DNA of 64,000 nt from Gemmataceae bacterium (GCA_025055795.1 JANWVV010000012.1:1-64000), one strand, 5' to 3'; numbered from the stretch's first letter, positions 18,184 to 29,194 are shown. Made by a program: numbers and translations. Notes: generated from the sequence alone by a model not told the origin.

Positions 18184-19194
18184 TCAGTTACAACGGGGCT
18201 TGCGAGCGGTGACTTTAACACTAGCCGCAAAATCATTCAGATTGTAGCACTGCAACAACTGAGCTAAAGCACGATGGACGGGACTAGTTATGTCCCTCGA
18301 GCTTGTGGGGACAGTGGGAACTTCGGCGGATGTGGTATCACAACAGCCAGGGGCATCACCACGATTGTCGTTCTCAGTGAGGCACAAATTGATGACAGGT
18401 GCCACCTCAATCGAGTGATTTGGGTGAGAAGCGGTTTTTTCTACCGACTCCGCAGCGGAGCGTTCGGCCATGGCAGGGGAACAACAAGCGAGTTGGCCCT
18501 CAATGAGGGCATAGGCGTGCAGGTCGGCCCCGCTGTCGGTGATCACCACATCGCAGAAACCAGCGTTTAACAACTGCGACGCATATTGTTCCATGCTAAG
18601 GGCACCGGCAATACAGCCCACTATGGCTGCAATGTGGTTGGCCAATTCTGCAGGCAACGGTTGTTTCAAGGCGATGTCGGAGATGGCTACGCGGCCGCCG
18701 GGCTTGAGCACGCGATACATTTCTCGGAAAACAGCCGCTTTGTCTTCAACAAGGTTGATGACACAGTTCGAGATTAGGCAATCTACCGTGGCATCGGCCA
18801 AGGGCAAAGCGGCGAGGTCGGCCTGATAAAACTCGACATTAGTCTGGCCGGTTTGTACAGCATTGAGGCGGGCTCGCTCGATCATTTCCGGCGTCCGATC
18901 AATGCCAATCGCTTTGCCGGATGGACCTACTCGGCGAGCGGCCAGAAGCACGTCGATTCCTGCACCACAGCCCAAGTCGACAACTACCTCTCCTGGCTGT
19001 AGCCCTGCCATGGCCGTCGGGTTACCACAGCCCAAACCCAGATTGGCTGCTGCGGGCAGTTGCGATAATTCGTCAGCACTGTATCCGAATGCTTCGGCTA
19101 CCGCTTTTACCCCAGGGGTGTCCTGACTGATGTTACTGCGAGCCACGGCAGCATAGTGGGCCTGAATAGTTTCCGTTATGGAAGGACGGGACAT
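18184..19194 (-). CDS. arsM: arsenite S-adenosylmethionine methyltransferase
   Basis: Methylates As(III) to methylated arsenicals using S-adenosylmethionine in the cytoplasm. The SAM motif [20 protein letters not shown] and the ArsM features [28 protein letters not shown] and VGCIAGALS are present. The Cys in these three places (about 56, 143 and 193) correspond to the three arsenic-binding cysteines of the family. The C-terminal part has further Cys pairs (ACCSPA, GCCDTT) and a tail of about 95 residues ending in KPRCN. The ATG at 19194 fits the family start ([13 protein letters not shown]); the frame extends upstream to 19410 without family-like sequence. No arsR, arsB or arsC gene is adjacent. 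Confidence 0.9.
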   Translation of the reverse strand: MSRPSITETIQAHYAAVARSNISQDTPGVKAVAEAFGYSADELSQLPAAANLGLGCGNPTAMAGLQPGEVVVDLGCGAGIDVLLAARRVGPSGKAIGIDRTPEMIERARLNAVQTGQTNVEFYQADLAALPLADATVDCLISNCVINLVEDKAAVFREMYRVLKPGGRVAISDIALKQPLPAELANHIAAIVGCIAGALSMEQYASQLLNAGFCDVVITDSGADLHAYALIEGQLACCSPAMAERSAAESVEKTASHPNHSIEVAPVINLCLTENDNRGDAPGCCDTTSAEVPTVPTSSRDITSPVHRALAQLLQCYNLNDFAASVKVTARKPRCN

Positions 19195-19471
19195 CCTTAT
19201 GCCCCCACTATCTCGTAGATGTTCGGAAGCAATTTCGCTAACAAAAATTACAGCGTTTATTTTATGGACTTGGAGCTTTGTTGAAGCTGTATTGCTCCAG
19301 CAAACACAACTACAGGTAATCTTAAGTCGGAGAGCACTAATTTTGTTGTATTTTGCCGGAATCTGGTCGCTAGTATGAAAGTCACTCAGGATGCCTGCAG
19401 CCGAGAGCAATTAGAGCTTGGCGACTAATGCCAGTCAACAAGGCTTCTGCGGAGAATTTGCGTGTGAGTTG

Positions 19472-22400
19472 TCAGAAGGCCTGCTGCACGCCGAACCAGA
19501 TTTGCCAAGGGGTGGCGGCATTGAGGGTTTTGGCTACGTCCAGACGCAACACCGCGCGTTCGATGAAGCTGAAAACGGCTACGTCCAGACGTAAGCCGAC
19601 TCCCAAAGCGTGAGCGACGTCGCCGATGCGTCGACCATTAGCATAAATAGCCCCGACGTCATAGAAAGTAGCCAGCCAGAGGTTACGACCGCCGAAAAGA
19701 TGATCCAGGATGTCCCATTCCACTTCGCGACATAGAGGCCAGCGTAATTCGAGGTTGGCCACCCACAGGGCATTGCCCTGACGTTCGGCTAGATCGAAGC
19801 CTCGGAACAGTGTGCCGCCCCCTAAAGCGAAAAAGCGACCATCGTCGGGTAAGGCCCCTTGCAGGACCACACGTGCCGCCAGACGTGTCTGGCCGAGCAG
19901 TCCTAGGCGTTGGCTGCCCAGAGGGCGCACGGCCGCCAGTTCCAGGCGTCCTTGGGCCATGCCTTGCCAGTTCTGAACGTCGGCCATGCCACCCCCTGCT
20001 ACCACATCGATCCAGAAACCAGTTTCGGGATCCCAATAGGGGGTATACATGTTCCAGCGATAATGGTAACCGCCCATGAGCAGATGGTTCCAACGGATAC
20101 CGGCACCAGAACGAGAAAAGGGCAGGAAATTGTCCTGATACGTCGCAAATACTTCCTGGTACATCGTGGGGGGTAGATACAGGCTGGAGGTAGGAAGTAG
20201 CACCTGCCGTCCGTAGAGTACTGCTCGTTGGGGGCCGCCGGCGCCGGGGAGACGGTCCCACGGGGTGACAACGCGATCCCGCAGTCGCCCCCACGGCCCA
20301 GCCACGCGCCACTCCCAATTGCCCCCCGCCTCCCAATGGTCCCCCAGCACGACCGCGTCCGCCCCGAAAACCAGATCCTGGAAGTCACTACGATAGGCCA
20401 GATAGGTTCCCGCTTGATAACGTTGCGGACGATTCACACCAGCCCGCAATCCGGCCATGGTGGTTCGGGTATACCACGGGTCGTTGTACGACGGCCCCCA
20501 CACCCATGGACCCACGATGACGTTGAGACGGTCAAAATCAAGGGTAAGATTAGTTTCATCCAGCATGGTGTACAAAGGAGTACTGCGAATCCGCGGCTTG
20601 GCACGCCACACATTATTGCCAGGATCGGCGTCGAGAAGGACACGATCAGGATCGATCGTAATCTGCAAGGGGGGAGGTGTCGACAGATCCACCTGCCATC
20701 GCTTGTCCCCCAAGTAGGTAACAGCCGCACCGCTTTCAGGCCAATAGACGGGTTCCGTGGTAAAACCGACAGGAATACGGTGGCGGACACCGTCTTGCAG
20801 CGTGATCTCCAGGATGGTCGGTTCCGTCAGTTCGCGGCATTGCCGGACAACAACTCGCAAGGGTTGCGGGCCGAGCAGCCGTGGACGGAAGATGCGGGGG
20901 AGCTCTGGACTAAACCCATCATACACCGCTTCAATTTCCCAGTCAGTGAGGTCCCTGCCATAAACCCAGCGTCGGAAAAACTCGCCCCAATCCCGACCAG
21001 TATATTGCTCCAACTCCTGACGCAACTCTTTAGCTTGCAGAATTCGCCACCGGTAGCGGGTCATCAAGTGACGGATAAAGTCCAAAAAGGCGGCCTCTCC
21101 CAGCTGAGCTTCGATCATACTGAAGACTTTCGAGCCCCGGTCGTAGGCACCGGTGAAAAGCCCAAAGAGATTTCCATATGCAGGCAGGTTTTGGGCAGCG
21201 GGATGCATTTCGTTATTGCGGATTGAGTAATACACCCCGCTATAACGATAGTTTTCCCGGTAGATATTGGGCAACCAGCGAAACCCGGGGGGCCACTCCA
21301 GCATGGGATTGTTGCGACCGTGCTTCAAGTCCAGCAGTCGATGGGTGAAATGGACGGCCGCCCCTTCATCAATAAATGGCTCGGCGTAGCCATTGGTGCC
21401 CACTAGATTGTACCACCACTGATGGCAGGTCTCGTGTGACACCAGGTACTCGACATAGCCGCGGGCTAGATGAGGCATACCGAAGACCCGCTCATCAATC
21501 ATGATCAGTCCAGCACATTCATTTCCGTTCCAGCCGAAGTAGGATTCCACAATGGTGAATTGGTCATAGGGATAGTCGCCGAACCAGCGCGAGAAAGCGG
21601 GGATTGCCTCAGCAGTGATACGCAGGATTTCACGGGCAAAGAATTCGTGTTCGGGGAAGGCATAACACCGCAGGCGCACTGCACGACCAGAGGGCAGGGT
21701 AGTTGTCGCAGTAAATGTCTGGTAGCGGCGGGAGCACAAAATGGCAAAATCCCGACCTACAAACGGTGCACAATGGCAACGCTGTCGCCCATCGGGCAGG
21801 ATTTCCTGCCGCTGGATAGTGGCGGGCACGACCAGGACCTCGCCGGCAGGAAGGGTAATCGTAGCCTCGAAAATTCCCGCTTCGTTAAACCACGGCTGAT
21901 GCCAGGGTACAAACGGGACCGGCTTCCAGCCTTCAGCATCACAATAGGCCAATAGGGGCAGAGCGTTAGTCAGATAGGTGACACCTTTCCAGTAACCTAG
22001 TCGTCCTTGGATGTTGGGCAGGTAGTAAGTGCACCGTAACTCCAACTGGACGACTTCTCCCGGGTTCAATGGGCGAGGAAGGTACACGCGTAGGGCCGTT
22101 GTGTTGTCGGCATCGAAGCGGAAGGCAACAGCCTGGTCATATGACTGCTGGCCCAATTGACAAAGGCGGACCGATTCCACCACACCAAAACGGCCACAGC
22201 GATCAATCCCCAGAGACGGCTGAAGCCGGAGCAGTTCGAGAGTTTTGGCCAGGTGTATGTAGTCGCCTTGCGGAACGCGATAATGTGGATAAAAACTGAA
22301 GACGCACTGATCTAACGGCAGCGGTGTGGGGTTTCTCCAGGTCACTTGTAGCTTCAATTGGGCGGTGTGCTGAGCAGTGTCGAGGGTTAAATCCAAGTGA

Positions 22401-22624
22401 TAACGCGGCAGGTGAGTTGGAAATTCCTCGGAGTGGGATGAAGGGCTCGGCTCATCCGACGAAGGCCTGGAAGACCGCATTTTACCTTTCAGTTGGCCCG
22501 GTGCTGTTAGGAAAAGACATGCAACGAGTATAACGCAAGCAATAGCCGCGATGCGGCGATTGTAGCGAAGTCTGCAGCCACGCGACGAGCAAGACGCAAC
22601 CGGAGTTGTTACGTGCCGAAGCAT
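19472..22624 (-). CDS. M1-like zinc peptidase fused to an Omp85-like outer-membrane barrel
   Basis: 1050 residues. A signal peptide (IAAIACVILVACLFLTAPG) is followed by an M1-type N-terminal beta domain (YHLDLTLDTAQHTAQLKLQV) and a gluzincin domain with zinc motif HETCH at 397-401 and the third ligand Glu 420 (HExxH-x18-E). The GAMEN exopeptidase loop is changed to NGNECAG. From about residue 700 the sequence becomes alternating beta strands and ends in RLDVAKTLNAATPWQIWFGVQQAF-like barrel strands with a terminal Phe, the outer-membrane insertion signal. GGGTLFRGF at about 935-943 matches the conserved RGF loop of Omp85/surface-antigen barrels. Predicted: a peptidase on the periplasmic side or surface, tethered by its own barrel. 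Substrate unknown. It lies behind a Trm112-like gene on the same strand. Confidence 0.82.
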   Translation of the reverse strand: MLRHVTTPVASCSSRGCRLRYNRRIAAIACVILVACLFLTAPGQLKGKMRSSRPSSDEPSPSSHSEEFPTHLPRYHLDLTLDTAQHTAQLKLQVTWRNPTPLPLDQCVFSFYPHYRVPQGDYIHLAKTLELLRLQPSLGIDRCGRFGVVESVRLCQLGQQSYDQAVAFRFDADNTTALRVYLPRPLNPGEVVQLELRCTYYLPNIQGRLGYWKGVTYLTNALPLLAYCDAEGWKPVPFVPWHQPWFNEAGIFEATITLPAGEVLVVPATIQRQEILPDGRQRCHCAPFVGRDFAILCSRRYQTFTATTTLPSGRAVRLRCYAFPEHEFFAREILRITAEAIPAFSRWFGDYPYDQFTIVESYFGWNGNECAGLIMIDERVFGMPHLARGYVEYLVSHETCHQWWYNLVGTNGYAEPFIDEGAAVHFTHRLLDLKHGRNNPMLEWPPGFRWLPNIYRENYRYSGVYYSIRNNEMHPAAQNLPAYGNLFGLFTGAYDRGSKVFSMIEAQLGEAAFLDFIRHLMTRYRWRILQAKELRQELEQYTGRDWGEFFRRWVYGRDLTDWEIEAVYDGFSPELPRIFRPRLLGPQPLRVVVRQCRELTEPTILEITLQDGVRHRIPVGFTTEPVYWPESGAAVTYLGDKRWQVDLSTPPPLQITIDPDRVLLDADPGNNVWRAKPRIRSTPLYTMLDETNLTLDFDRLNVIVGPWVWGPSYNDPWYTRTTMAGLRAGVNRPQRYQAGTYLAYRSDFQDLVFGADAVVLGDHWEAGGNWEWRVAGPWGRLRDRVVTPWDRLPGAGGPQRAVLYGRQVLLPTSSLYLPPTMYQEVFATYQDNFLPFSRSGAGIRWNHLLMGGYHYRWNMYTPYWDPETGFWIDVVAGGGMADVQNWQGMAQGRLELAAVRPLGSQRLGLLGQTRLAARVVLQGALPDDGRFFALGGGTLFRGFDLAERQGNALWVANLELRWPLCREVEWDILDHLFGGRNLWLATFYDVGAIYANGRRIGDVAHALGVGLRLDVAVFSFIERAVLRLDVAKTLNAATPWQIWFGVQQAF

Positions 22625-22828
22625 GAGCAGCCCCGCAGAGAGAGTGCCGGTCGATAGTTATGCGACTATTGGCAGTGCCCGCACTTATACCGCACCAAGA
22701 CCGACTCCTACCCGTGGCACATAACACAGGCAAGGTTCTGCTGCCAGAGCAACCACGCAGCAAGGAGCCTCTATTCAGGGGACTCAATAAGGCAGGCCGC
22801 ACGAGTTTTAGGCCTATCGAGTGAACGT

Positions 22829-23071
22829 CTACCAGCGCGGGTTGGTGTCGGAGAGAGCTGGGGGTGAGGAGTGTCGTGCTGCTAGTTGAGCGTGGTGACG
22901 GATGCCCACGGGCAGGATCGCGTCCTGAGGAACGAGTACGGGGATGCCATTGCGGATGCGGAATCGGGCCGAGCACGCCGGGCATTGCAAAGCATCATCG
23001 CTACGGAGCAGGGGGGTGCGACGATGCGGATCGAAGGGGCAACGGAGATACGGTAGTAGCTGGTCTAGCAT
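22829..23071 (-). CDS. Trm112-like (UPF0434 type) small zinc protein
   Basis: 80 residues from the ATG at 23071 (MLDQLLPYLRCPFDPHRRTPL). It has two Cys sites, LRCPFD and LQCPACSARF, then RIRNGIPVLVPQDA, the usual plan of the Trm112/UPF0434 family, in which zinc-binding small proteins activate methyltransferases or have unknown roles. The second site is a full CPAC pair, while the first has only one Cys, so zinc binding may be incomplete. The open frame upstream to 23203 runs through the 16S terminator and is not coding. The gene follows the 16S rRNA gene and precedes the M1/barrel gene on the same strand. Confidence 0.75.
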   Translation of the reverse strand: MLDQLLPYLRCPFDPHRRTPLLRSDDALQCPACSARFRIRNGIPVLVPQDAILPVGIRHHAQLAARHSSPPALSDTNPRW

Positions 23072-23103
23072 AGGCGATGAAGACGTTAGGCAGAAGCAAA
23101 AGT

Positions 23104-23134
23104 AAAAAACCCCCGAAGTGGTGGCTTCGGGGGG
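23104..23134 (-). terminator. rho-independent terminator of the 16S rRNA gene
   Basis: On the minus strand CCCCCGAAG, loop CCACCA, CTTCGGGGG and six T: a perfect 9-bp stem with a strong U-tract, about 75 bases after the 16S 3' end. It shows that transcription of the rRNA stops here instead of running into a 23S gene. Confidence 0.9.
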
Positions 23135-23208
23135 GTGTATCTTTGCAAGTGGGGTGAGGCGCCTGATCGAGAGTGGGTGACATGTTTTTGTGTGGGTCAA
23201 CATCCTTA

Positions 23209-24720
<1,512 letters not shown>

Positions 24721-24981
24721 TTTTTTCGCTCCGTCTTGCGACGGAATACTTTTGAGAGCTTGAGCCGCTTCGGCTTGACGCAACCGTTTGGCTGCTTGCC
24801 TCCGTTATTGAGACTAATGTCTTCAACTACACGAAGGCATACGAGGGCCGAGGGTTGGGTCTTGCCGACTCGGCAGATAACCCACCCTCTTGTTCAGGCG
24901 TCCTCACCTACTTGTCAAAGATCTCGTGATGAACCGTCTATTTCGGCTCCCTGTCGCAACCACTTCGTGATTGCGTCAGGT
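24721..24981 (-). promoter_or_regulatory. 16S rRNA leader
   Basis: About 260 bases between the predicted transcription start and the mature 5' end. It contains a perfect hairpin TCCGTC, TTGC, GACGGA at 24730-24745 nested inside a CAAAAGT/ACTTTTG repeat (24715-24721 with 24748-24754) that overlaps the mature end, and a second small hairpin AGCCG/CGGCT further upstream. These are likely processing or antitermination elements; no match in the 3' flank forming a long RNase III stem was evident. Confidence 0.55.
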
Positions 24982-24987
24982 GAAGGA

Positions 24988-25016
24988 ATATTAATCACGC
25001 CAAGTTGTCTCGTCAA
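24988..25016 (-). promoter_or_regulatory. sigma-70-type promoter of the 16S rRNA gene
   Basis: On the minus strand TTGACG (25016-25011), a 17-base spacer and TAATAT (24993-24988): a near-consensus vegetative promoter with optimal spacing. An A/T-rich stretch (AAAAATTTTG) lies 10-20 bases upstream of the -35 box as a possible UP element. Transcription would begin near 24981. Confidence 0.75.
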
Positions 25017-25396
25017 CTGTTGCCCACAAAATTTTTCGGCTTCTCGACACAATTTCTTGAAAAATAAGTGGTTGCAGTAAGAAAAAATCGCGAAACACAC
25101 TTCACGGCCTTTGCATCACGCTAATAGTACGGTGTGTTTGCAGCTAAAATTGCTGAGGGAAGTCGAACCGCATGAATTTGGTCCTAGTGAAGCAACAAGT
25201 TAAGGCGTCCCCATCAAGAACCTGCAGTTGCTACTAATAGTCCACGATAGGCTAGCTTGTGAGGCGAGGAGTATCTAGGGCAAAATTGCCATCGCACTTG
25301 CGTAAACGCAAATCCAAGAAATATGTCGGTCGTGCGATCGCCCCATTCAAGTACAATGATCCTGATTTCAAGCTACAGCAGACGGGGAATAACAGC
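25017..25396. other. divergent region between rrs promoter and purQ
   Basis: About 380 bases. The open frame of purQ extends back to 25259, but the first 46 codons (RRGVSRAKLPSHLRKRKSKK) do not match PurQ. No clear promoter or purine riboswitch for purQ could be recognised. Confidence 0.4.
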
Positions 25397-26173
25397 ATGG
25401 CACAGCCAAGGGCACTAATCCTGCGAGCTCCGGGCACCAACTGCGATAGCGAAGTTCAGACGGCTTTCGAACTGTTGGGAGTGCGGGCCGATCGGGTGCA
25501 CATCAACACCCTCTGTGAGCAACCGCGACTCCTGCGGCGATATCAGATTTTGGTCCTACCAGGTGGATTTTCGTATGGCGACGACATTGCAGCCGGCAAG
25601 GTGCAAGCATTATATCTGCAACACTACCTCAGCGATGCTCTGCGGCAATTCCGTGACGAAGAAAAGCTTATTCTGGGCATATGCAACGGTTTTCAGGTTC
25701 TTCTGAAGGCTGGACTATTGATACCCGCCGATGAAGACGGCCCGTTAGCGACCCTAACCCTGAACGATTCCGGCCGCTATGAGGACCGGTGGGTACATCT
25801 CCAGGTCACTTCCCAGAAATCACCTTTTCTGAGTGGCATCGAACGGTTGTACGTGCCGGTGGGGCATGCCGAAGGGAAGTTTGTCTGCCGTCAACCTTGG
25901 ATCGCCCAAGGTTTGGCGCAGGCAGGACAGGTAGTACTGAGGTACGTCGATGCAGCGGGGCAACGCAACGGGTACCCTGTCAATCCGAATGGCTCGCAGG
26001 ACGACATCGCGGGCATCTGCGACGCTACGGGGAGGGCGTTGGGAATGATGCCCCACCCGGATCGACATCTGTTTGGCACCCAACATCCTCAATGGACGCG
26101 ACGCGGGCTATCCAATGAGGGAGAAGGCTTGCAAATCTTCCGCAACGCTGTCCGTTTCTTCCAACAAGATTAG
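25397..26173 (+). CDS. purQ: phosphoribosylformylglycinamidine synthase, glutaminase subunit
   Basis: Supplies ammonia from glutamine to PurL for the fourth step of purine synthesis. Class I glutamine amidotransferase features are visible: ALILRAPGTNCDSEVQTAFELLG at the N-terminus, LPGGFSYGDDIAAGK for the oxyanion strand, the nucleophile Cys in ILGICNGFQVLLKAGLL (about residue 96), and the His/Glu region at the end (GMMPHPDRH). The length of 258 is slightly longer than the usual about 230, as in variants with an extended C-terminus. The ATG at 25397 follows GGGGA at about 9 bases. purL and purS are not in the window. Confidence 0.93.
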   Translation: MAQPRALILRAPGTNCDSEVQTAFELLGVRADRVHINTLCEQPRLLRRYQILVLPGGFSYGDDIAAGKVQALYLQHYLSDALRQFRDEEKLILGICNGFQVLLKAGLLIPADEDGPLATLTLNDSGRYEDRWVHLQVTSQKSPFLSGIERLYVPVGHAEGKFVCRQPWIAQGLAQAGQVVLRYVDAAGQRNGYPVNPNGSQDDIAGICDATGRALGMMPHPDRHLFGTQHPQWTRRGLSNEGEGLQIFRNAVRFFQQD

Positions 26174-26425
26174 GGCACGGAGGTGTAATGGTTTTGGTTT
26201 TCGGGCTGGTGGTACAGCAGGTACGTCCCCTTGTTTCCAAGCTATAAAGTTAGGCACTGACGCAGTTGCTCGCGTGTAGCACAACCAGCATCTGAGATGC
26301 CAACATCAGCTCGACGGACCGAGTGTAGCGGATTTCCCTTGGTAGGCCGGCATCACACCGCATGTCCTTCATGGATTTGGCTAATGCCAAATGTTTGATG
26401 TAACATGGCATCCTGTAGGCTGCAA

Positions 26426-26887
26426 TCAAGGCAGTTTGATTGAGGAAGGTGATGGATTGGAGCTTGGTTGGGCTGTCTTAGTATCCACGGTTGAAGGCGA
26501 AGGGGGTGAGGAGGGCGGTATTTGACGAAGATGTTGCAAAATTGGGGGTTGACCTGCTTCACTGTGACGCAGAACGTCGCCAGCCGGCCAGCCACTGGAG
26601 GAGCCATGGGGCGTAATGGTTGCCGTGTCTGAGGATGGGCCTATCAACAACCAACCGCAAACGAACAGTACAGCGACTGACGCCGCCAAAGCGTACCGAG
26701 ACTGACGCAAGCTGTCTTTTATGGGCACAACTGAGCGACCAGATTTGTAGTGCGAGGGCGTGGTGTCGAGTCGCTCAACCGGTAGTGGCGGAGGTGGCCA
26801 GTGCTGCGGTAGTTGCGCCCGGAAATAATCTCGCAATAACTGATCCACTTCGTCCTCTAGTAACGGTTGGGGAGGGGAGTCCAGCAT
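26426..26887 (-). CDS. small single-span membrane protein next to the ECF sigma factor
   Basis: Hypothetical protein of 153 residues. A cytoplasmic N-terminal part of about 65 residues (LLEDEVDQLLRDYFRAQLPQ) precedes one membrane segment (YALAASVAVLFVCGWLLIG) and a Pro/Ser/Thr-rich extracytoplasmic tail. This topology and the position 153 bases behind a sigma factor gene suggest an anti-sigma factor, but no HxxxCxxC zinc motif of the ZAS family is present. The ATG at 26887 is favoured over the in-frame TTG at 26893. Family not recognised beyond this. Confidence 0.65.
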   Translation of the reverse strand: MLDSPPQPLLEDEVDQLLRDYFRAQLPQHWPPPPLPVERLDTTPSHYKSGRSVVPIKDSLRQSRYALAASVAVLFVCGWLLIGPSSDTATITPHGSSSGWPAGDVLRHSEAGQPPILQHLRQIPPSSPPSPSTVDTKTAQPSSNPSPSSIKLP

Positions 26888-27040
26888 GGTCAAATACCTA
26901 TTTTTATGGGGGCCACAGTGTTTAAATCTTCATTCATGGTTATGGACATTATTCTTGATTAATTGCTATTCAGGGTAATCGACTCCTTGGTTGGTTATCA
27001 TCGAAGGCTATCAACTGAAATCCATATGGTTGCGACGGAT

Positions 27041-27649
27041 CTAGTGATCTTTTGTGCTTTGCAAAGGCACATTGGTTGGCGTAGGCGTTGGAGACGCTTC
27101 CCGGTGTTGTTCCCGTTTAAGCAAGGCTGCCAGGCGTTGTCGGGCCCGGCTTAAGCGCATGTGTACAGCGGCCACAGCGATGTTGAGATATTCGGCAATT
27201 TGCGGGGTGTCATAGTCCCAAGCATAGCGAAGCGTAAGGATTTCTCGATCGGTCGGGGACAACTCCAACAATAGTTGGCGTAGTCGGGCCTGTTGCTCCA
27301 AGCGCTCAACTCCATCGAAGGGAGCAGGTTGCTGGGCTGCGACACCGTTGAGGACCTCATTGCTGTGGGTGCCATGGCGTCGAAAGGCGCTTTTGGCGGC
27401 ATCCTCGGCCAGATTCCGTGCAACACGCAATAGCCAAGCCCGCGGATTGTCGATGACCTCTCCCGCTTCCCATTGCCGCCACAGACGCAAAAACGTTTCT
27501 TGCATGATGTCGAATGCCAAGTGGTTATCCATCCAGCGAGCATAGGCAACTGCCCAGATCTCGCGGCTGTGCTGTGCATACAACCGCTCGAACTCCTCAC
27601 GTCGGGCGGAGTCCTCCCGTGCGGTCGGCAGCGATTTCTCACCATCCAT
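27041..27649 (-). CDS. ECF-type RNA polymerase sigma-70 factor
   Basis: 202 residues with sigma region 2 (EEFERLYAQHSREIWAVAYARW, DIMQETFLRLWRQWEAGE, NPRAWLLRVARNLAEDAAKS) and region 4 (LSPTDREILTLRYAWDYDTP, QIAEYLNIAVAAVHMRLSRA), joined by a short linker as in ECF factors. It directs RNA polymerase to a small regulon. The following gene encodes a membrane protein that could hold it in check. The ATG at 27649 is used; the ribosome-binding site is poor, so an alternative nearby start is possible. No promoter typical of autoregulation was identified. Confidence 0.92.
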   Translation of the reverse strand: MDGEKSLPTAREDSARREEFERLYAQHSREIWAVAYARWMDNHLAFDIMQETFLRLWRQWEAGEVIDNPRAWLLRVARNLAEDAAKSAFRRHGTHSNEVLNGVAAQQPAPFDGVERLEQQARLRQLLLELSPTDREILTLRYAWDYDTPQIAEYLNIAVAAVHMRLSRARQRLAALLKREQHREASPTPTPTNVPLQSTKDH

Positions 27650-27725
27650 CCGTTAGCTACGCTCACCCAGCAAGGGAGCGTTCCGCGAACCTTCACATGA
27701 GTACGACGAAAAGCCTGCTTTTAGC

Positions 27726-28862
27726 CTAACAGATAATGACCAGATTGTCACGGTGCACTAATTCAGCATAAGGCAGTAGACCGAACCGCTCGCGGATTTG
27801 TGTACTACTCAGACCACAGAGCCGTTGGGCCTCGATAGCGGAATAATTGCACAAGCCGCGGGCAATCTCTCGACCACCAGGGCCGCATATGGCTACTAGG
27901 TCCCCCTTGCTGAAGTTGCCTTCTACCCGGACGACGCCAACCGGTAGCAGACTCTTACGCTGATCGATGAGGGCACGTTCGGCACCAGCATCGATGTGTA
28001 ACGTGCCTTTGGGCCGGACGCTAAACCCCAGCCAGCGCTTCCAGGCGGGCAGGTCCTCACCGTGGGGGAGAAATAGCGTACCGACCGGTTCAGCGGCAAA
28101 AAGGCGGTCGAGGATCCGCTCCTGACGACCGTTAGCAATCACAACGGCTTCACCTGCTGCAGTGACTTGACGGGCAGCCCGCAATTTGCTTTTCATTCCC
28201 CCTGTCCCCAAGCTGCTCCGCGTTGCTGCTGCCATCGACGTTATGGTTCCGTCGATCCGCTCTACTGTCGTTAGCAAACGCGCCGAGGGACTAACCCGTG
28301 GATCTTCAGAGTATAGCCCATCAACGCTGGTTAGCAGAATCAGTAACGGTGCCTGGAGTAGATTGGTTACCAATGCGGCTAAGTGATCGTTATCACCAAA
28401 GCGGATCTCTGCTACGGAAACCGTGTCATTTTCGTTAATAATAGGCATGGCACCATATTCGAACAGCGCATGAATGGTATTACGAACATTCAGATACCGC
28501 ACCCGGTGTTCGAAGTCACCAGCGGTGAGCAATATTTGGGCTACGGGGCGTTTATAAGGCGCGAAACATTGCTGATACGTTTGCATCAAGCGTGATTGGC
28601 CAACGGCCGCGCATGCTTGTAACTGGGGTAACTCACTGGGACGTTGACTTAAACCGAGCTGTTTCATTCCGGCCCCGATTGCCCCGGAACTGACCAGCAC
28701 CACTCGACGGCCATCCTGATGCAAACGCTCCAGTTGATCCACCAAGGCCTGTACCTGCTGGTGGTCTAGTTGTCCATCATTGTCGGTTAGAACGTTAGTA
28801 CCGACCTTAACAACCACCAAACGCGCTGAACTTACTAGTTGCTTGCGGAGTAAATCACCCAT
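27726..28862 (-). CDS. proB: glutamate 5-kinase with PUA domain
   Basis: Phosphorylates L-glutamate to glutamyl-5-phosphate, the first step of proline synthesis. The amino acid kinase fold is shown by RLVVVKVGTNVLTDNDGQ, VLVSSGAIGAGMKQLGL, INENDTVSVAEIRFGDND and GTGGMKSKLRAARQVTAAGEAVVIANG. The last about 100 residues form a PUA domain (GTLHIDAGAERALIDQRKSLLPVGV). Length of about 378 is usual. In-frame ATG codons also occur at 28874 and 28880; 28862 fits the family start best. proA is not in the window. Confidence 0.95.
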   Translation of the reverse strand: MGDLLRKQLVSSARLVVVKVGTNVLTDNDGQLDHQQVQALVDQLERLHQDGRRVVLVSSGAIGAGMKQLGLSQRPSELPQLQACAAVGQSRLMQTYQQCFAPYKRPVAQILLTAGDFEHRVRYLNVRNTIHALFEYGAMPIINENDTVSVAEIRFGDNDHLAALVTNLLQAPLLILLTSVDGLYSEDPRVSPSARLLTTVERIDGTITSMAAATRSSLGTGGMKSKLRAARQVTAAGEAVVIANGRQERILDRLFAAEPVGTLFLPHGEDLPAWKRWLGFSVRPKGTLHIDAGAERALIDQRKSLLPVGVVRVEGNFSKGDLVAICGPGGREIARGLCNYSAIEAQRLCGLSSTQIRERFGLLPYAELVHRDNLVIIC

Positions 28863-29194
28863 CAGTTGACCCATCCACACCTTGTATTCTTCGATGGAGG
28901 GTGGTTGCTACCACTCTTGGTGCCAGAGGTATGATACGCCGATTGGCTTAACCCCCTAAATCATTAGTCTTTCATTAAAAAGCAGGCGATGCCCTACATT
29001 GTAGGCATGCTTCCTCGCCCGGCTGGGTGGGGGCTGACTCCATCTGGTATTGTCCGTGCCTGATAGCAAATATAGGGTTGAGTAGCAACCAATGTTTGGC
29101 CAAATGGTCGATGTAAATAGCTGAGGCTAGAAGGTTAGCTTGATGCAGAGGAGCCGGCCGTTTTTCTCGAATGACCACGATTTGACAGGGTGGA
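28863..29194. other. intergenic region between prenyltransferase-like gene and proB
   Basis: About 330 bases with no supported gene. A short GTGGT/ACCAC hairpin occurs near 28905-28918. Nothing else is recognisable. Confidence 0.4.

Noticed and set aside
20228-21226. 332-codon plus-strand frame inside the M1/barrel gene
   Set aside because: Antisense to a strongly supported coding region; the composition (many Arg, Pro, Gln) is what the reverse of this GC-rich gene gives.
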